Shown piece after piece: positions 41,623-43,117 of a stretch of 43,117 nucleotides of DNA. The notes under the pieces are model-generated. The model saw only the letters and a list, made by a program, of their open reading frames with translations. It had not been told where the DNA came from and did no database searches. This DNA comes from Acidobacteriota bacterium (GTDB lineage Bacteria; Acidobacteriota; Terriglobia; Acidiferrales; UBA7541). The DNA lies in contig JABCZJ010000013.1 in the NCBI GenBank assembly GCA_013289715.1, positions 1 to 43,117 of the forward strand. Reading direction: 5' to 3'. Position numbers and translations under genes: made by a program. Each line of letters opens with the position of its first letter. Position 1 is the stretch's first letter.

Positions 41623-42741
41623 ATGGGTCTGAAAAGAATCATGCCGTTCATCATCGCCTGCGTCGCGCTGGCCTCCGCCTCCAGCGCCGCCGCGCAAACC
41701 AAGCGCAAAGTAATCATTGACCAAGACGCCCGCGGCGCCGCCACCACCGACCAACAATCCATCCTGATGTTCCTGCAATCACCGAACGTCGAAACGCTGG
41801 GCATCACAGTCGTCAGCGGCGATATGTGGCGCGACGAAGAAGTCGCCCACACCCTGCGCATGCTAGAACTCACAGGCCACCAGGACATTCCCGTATATCC
41901 CGGCGCGGTCTACCCGCTGATCAACCGCATGGAAATGATCGAACGTTGGGAAAAACTCTACGGCACAGTTCACTATCAAGGCGCATGGAACGGCCACCGC
42001 CCCGGCATGAATCTGGGCGACGGCCTGCGCGGAAAATATCACCTGCCCTTCGAAGTTCCCGATCTCGCCGAAGGCAATCCCAAGCTGCAAGCCCAAAAAG
42101 AAGACGCCGCGCATTTCATCATCCGGATGGTCCACAAATATCCGCACGAAGTCACCATCTACGCCGGCGGCCCCATGACCGACATCGCGCAAGCCATCAG
42201 CCTCGATCCGCACGTCTCCGAGCTCGCCCAGGAACTCGTGGTCATGGGCGGCAGCATCGCCCCCGTCGTCCCCAAAGATTGGGTCGCCGAAAATCGCCGC
42301 GAATTTAATTTCTGGTGGGACCCCGAAGCCGTGCACATCGTCCTCACCTCGCCGTGGCACAAAATCACCATCACTACCGTGGACATCTCCGTCAAAACTC
42401 GCATGACCAAGGAACTGATCGCCCAAATTGCCAAATCATCCAGCCCCGCGTCGCAGTACCTGGCAAAATATGCCGACGAAGAATTCATGTGGGACGAGCT
42501 CGCTGTCGCGGGATGGCTCGACCCCACCGTGATCACCCAGCAAACGCAATATTTCATGGACATCGACATTTCCCACACCGCGGGCTACGGCAACGTTTTG
42601 GTGTGGACTGACGGCGCGCAACCCGGCCTCGGCGAGCAACTCGTCAACATCCCCGAAGAACTGAATAAGGAAAAGTTTTACAAAATGTTCATCGACCTGA
42701 TGGCCGAGCCGCCCGCCGCGCATGCGGCAGCTACGAAGTAG
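41623..42741 (+). CDS. Exported nucleoside hydrolase-like protein with altered metal motif
   Basis: A 372-residue protein with a signal peptide (FIIACVALASASSAAAQ, about 9-25) and a nucleoside hydrolase fold: VIIDQDARGAATTDQQSILM (30-49), AGGPMTDIAQAI, LVVMGGSIAPVVP and the C-terminal metal Asp in MWDELAVAGWLDPT. The family's DxDPGxDD is here DQDARGAATTDQQ, so the first Asp pair is kept but the Asp-Asp that helps hold calcium and ribose is changed. It may act on another sugar bond or bind without cutting. ATG 41623 puts the signal peptide first, although the frame is open to 41440; AAGGGG lies 13 bases upstream. A PfkB sugar kinase gene follows 14 bp later. Confidence 0.8.
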   Translation: MGLKRIMPFIIACVALASASSAAAQTKRKVIIDQDARGAATTDQQSILMFLQSPNVETLGITVVSGDMWRDEEVAHTLRMLELTGHQDIPVYPGAVYPLINRMEMIERWEKLYGTVHYQGAWNGHRPGMNLGDGLRGKYHLPFEVPDLAEGNPKLQAQKEDAAHFIIRMVHKYPHEVTIYAGGPMTDIAQAISLDPHVSELAQELVVMGGSIAPVVPKDWVAENRREFNFWWDPEAVHIVLTSPWHKITITTVDISVKTRMTKELIAQIAKSSSPASQYLAKYADEEFMWDELAVAGWLDPTVITQQTQYFMDIDISHTAGYGNVLVWTDGAQPGLGEQLVNIPEELNKEKFYKMFIDLMAEPPAAHAAATK

Positions 42742-42755
42742 CCGGAATCGAACCC

Positions 42756-43117
42756 ATGTCAGACACCACTGCGAAAGTAGACGTCGTCGGAATCGGCAGC
42801 TGCACCGTGGATTTTTTCGCCATCGTGCCGCGCCTGCTCGGCACCGAAGAAAAAATCAACGCCACGCGCATGGAAATCCACGCCGGCGGCGTCACCGCCA
42901 ATAACCTCACCCAGGTCGCGCGCCTCGGCGTCAGCAGCGGCTGGCTCGGCCTCATCGGCGACGACGAAAACGGCCGCATCATCCAGAAAGCCTTCGCCGA
43001 AGATCACATGGACCTGTCCGGCATCGAAGTCGTGAAAGGTGAATACTCCGCCCTCACCTGGATTCCCGTGGACGTCGCCGGCGAACGCTGCATCTACATG
43101 TTCCCCAACGTCACCGG
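42756..43117 (+). CDS. PfkB-family carbohydrate kinase (ribokinase-like), partial
   Basis: The first 120 codons of a sugar kinase, cut by the window end. MSDTTAKVDVVGIGSCTVDF opens the Rossmann-like domain. The substrate-site motif HAGGVTANNLTQVARLG (about 50-66) and IGDDENGRIIQ follow as in ribokinases. The ATP-binding C-terminal half with the catalytic Asp is outside the window. The gene starts 14 bp after the nucleoside hydrolase-like gene, so the pair would turn a nucleoside-derived sugar into its phosphate. Ribose, adenosine or another sugar cannot be told apart from this part. Confidence 0.85.
   Translation, partial: MSDTTAKVDVVGIGSCTVDFFAIVPRLLGTEEKINATRMEIHAGGVTANNLTQVARLGVSSGWLGLIGDDENGRIIQKAFAEDHMDLSGIEVVKGEYSALTWIPVDVAGERCIYMFPNVT

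Overview
The window looks like a chromosomal segment of an Acidobacteriota bacterium, probably of the Terriglobia/Koribacter type. The support is high GC, an Oar-like TonB-dependent receptor with a carboxypeptidase-regulatory-like N-terminus, a CRTAC1/ASPIC-UnbV FG-GAP protein, a DUF885 peptidase-like protein, many GTG/TTG starts, and small dispersed palindromic repeats between genes. This assignment rests on gene style and was not tested by any search. No rRNA, tRNA or CRISPR array was recognised.

Left third (1-20.2 kb). An IS200/IS605-type element enters at the left edge and cuts an aminotransferase gene. Next come an NtrC-type regulator and its histidine kinase overlapping by 23 bp, then a lipoprotein. 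A decayed gene follows that stays in one frame through several stop codons. Then come a ThiO-like glycine oxidase, a secreted VirB10-like protein, a CHASE4 hybrid kinase, a NodB deacetylase with a small zinc-ribbon protein, two membrane proteins, and a second kinase/NtrC-type pair whose regulator has GSFTGA in place of GAFTGA. A secreted protein of unknown function overlaps an orphan solute-binding protein.

Middle (20.2-33.8 kb). A flotillin/SPFH protein lies with a 66-residue membrane protein, followed by an M50 site-2 protease with CBS domains, a Rieske protein and a large FG-GAP protein. The most interesting block is 27059-32833 on the + strand: an exported nucleoside hydrolase, an Oar-like TonB-dependent receptor, and 5 bp later a divergent DUF2419/Qng1 (queuosine salvage) homologue with a Tat-like signal. 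Together they suggest uptake and periplasmic cleavage of queuosine or another modified nucleoside. A methyltransferase-like membrane protein follows.

Right third (33.8-43.1 kb). Small secreted proteins are followed by a cupin-DoxX-AhpD-like operon, divergent from a MocR/PdxR regulator with a direct repeat between them. Then come a DUF885 protein, a TPR protein with a possible leaderless start, and a divergent second nucleoside hydrolase (altered metal motif) followed by a PfkB sugar kinase cut by the window end.

Repeats. At least four short repeat families (here R1-R4) occupy the intergenic spaces. They often touch stop codons or ribosome binding sites.
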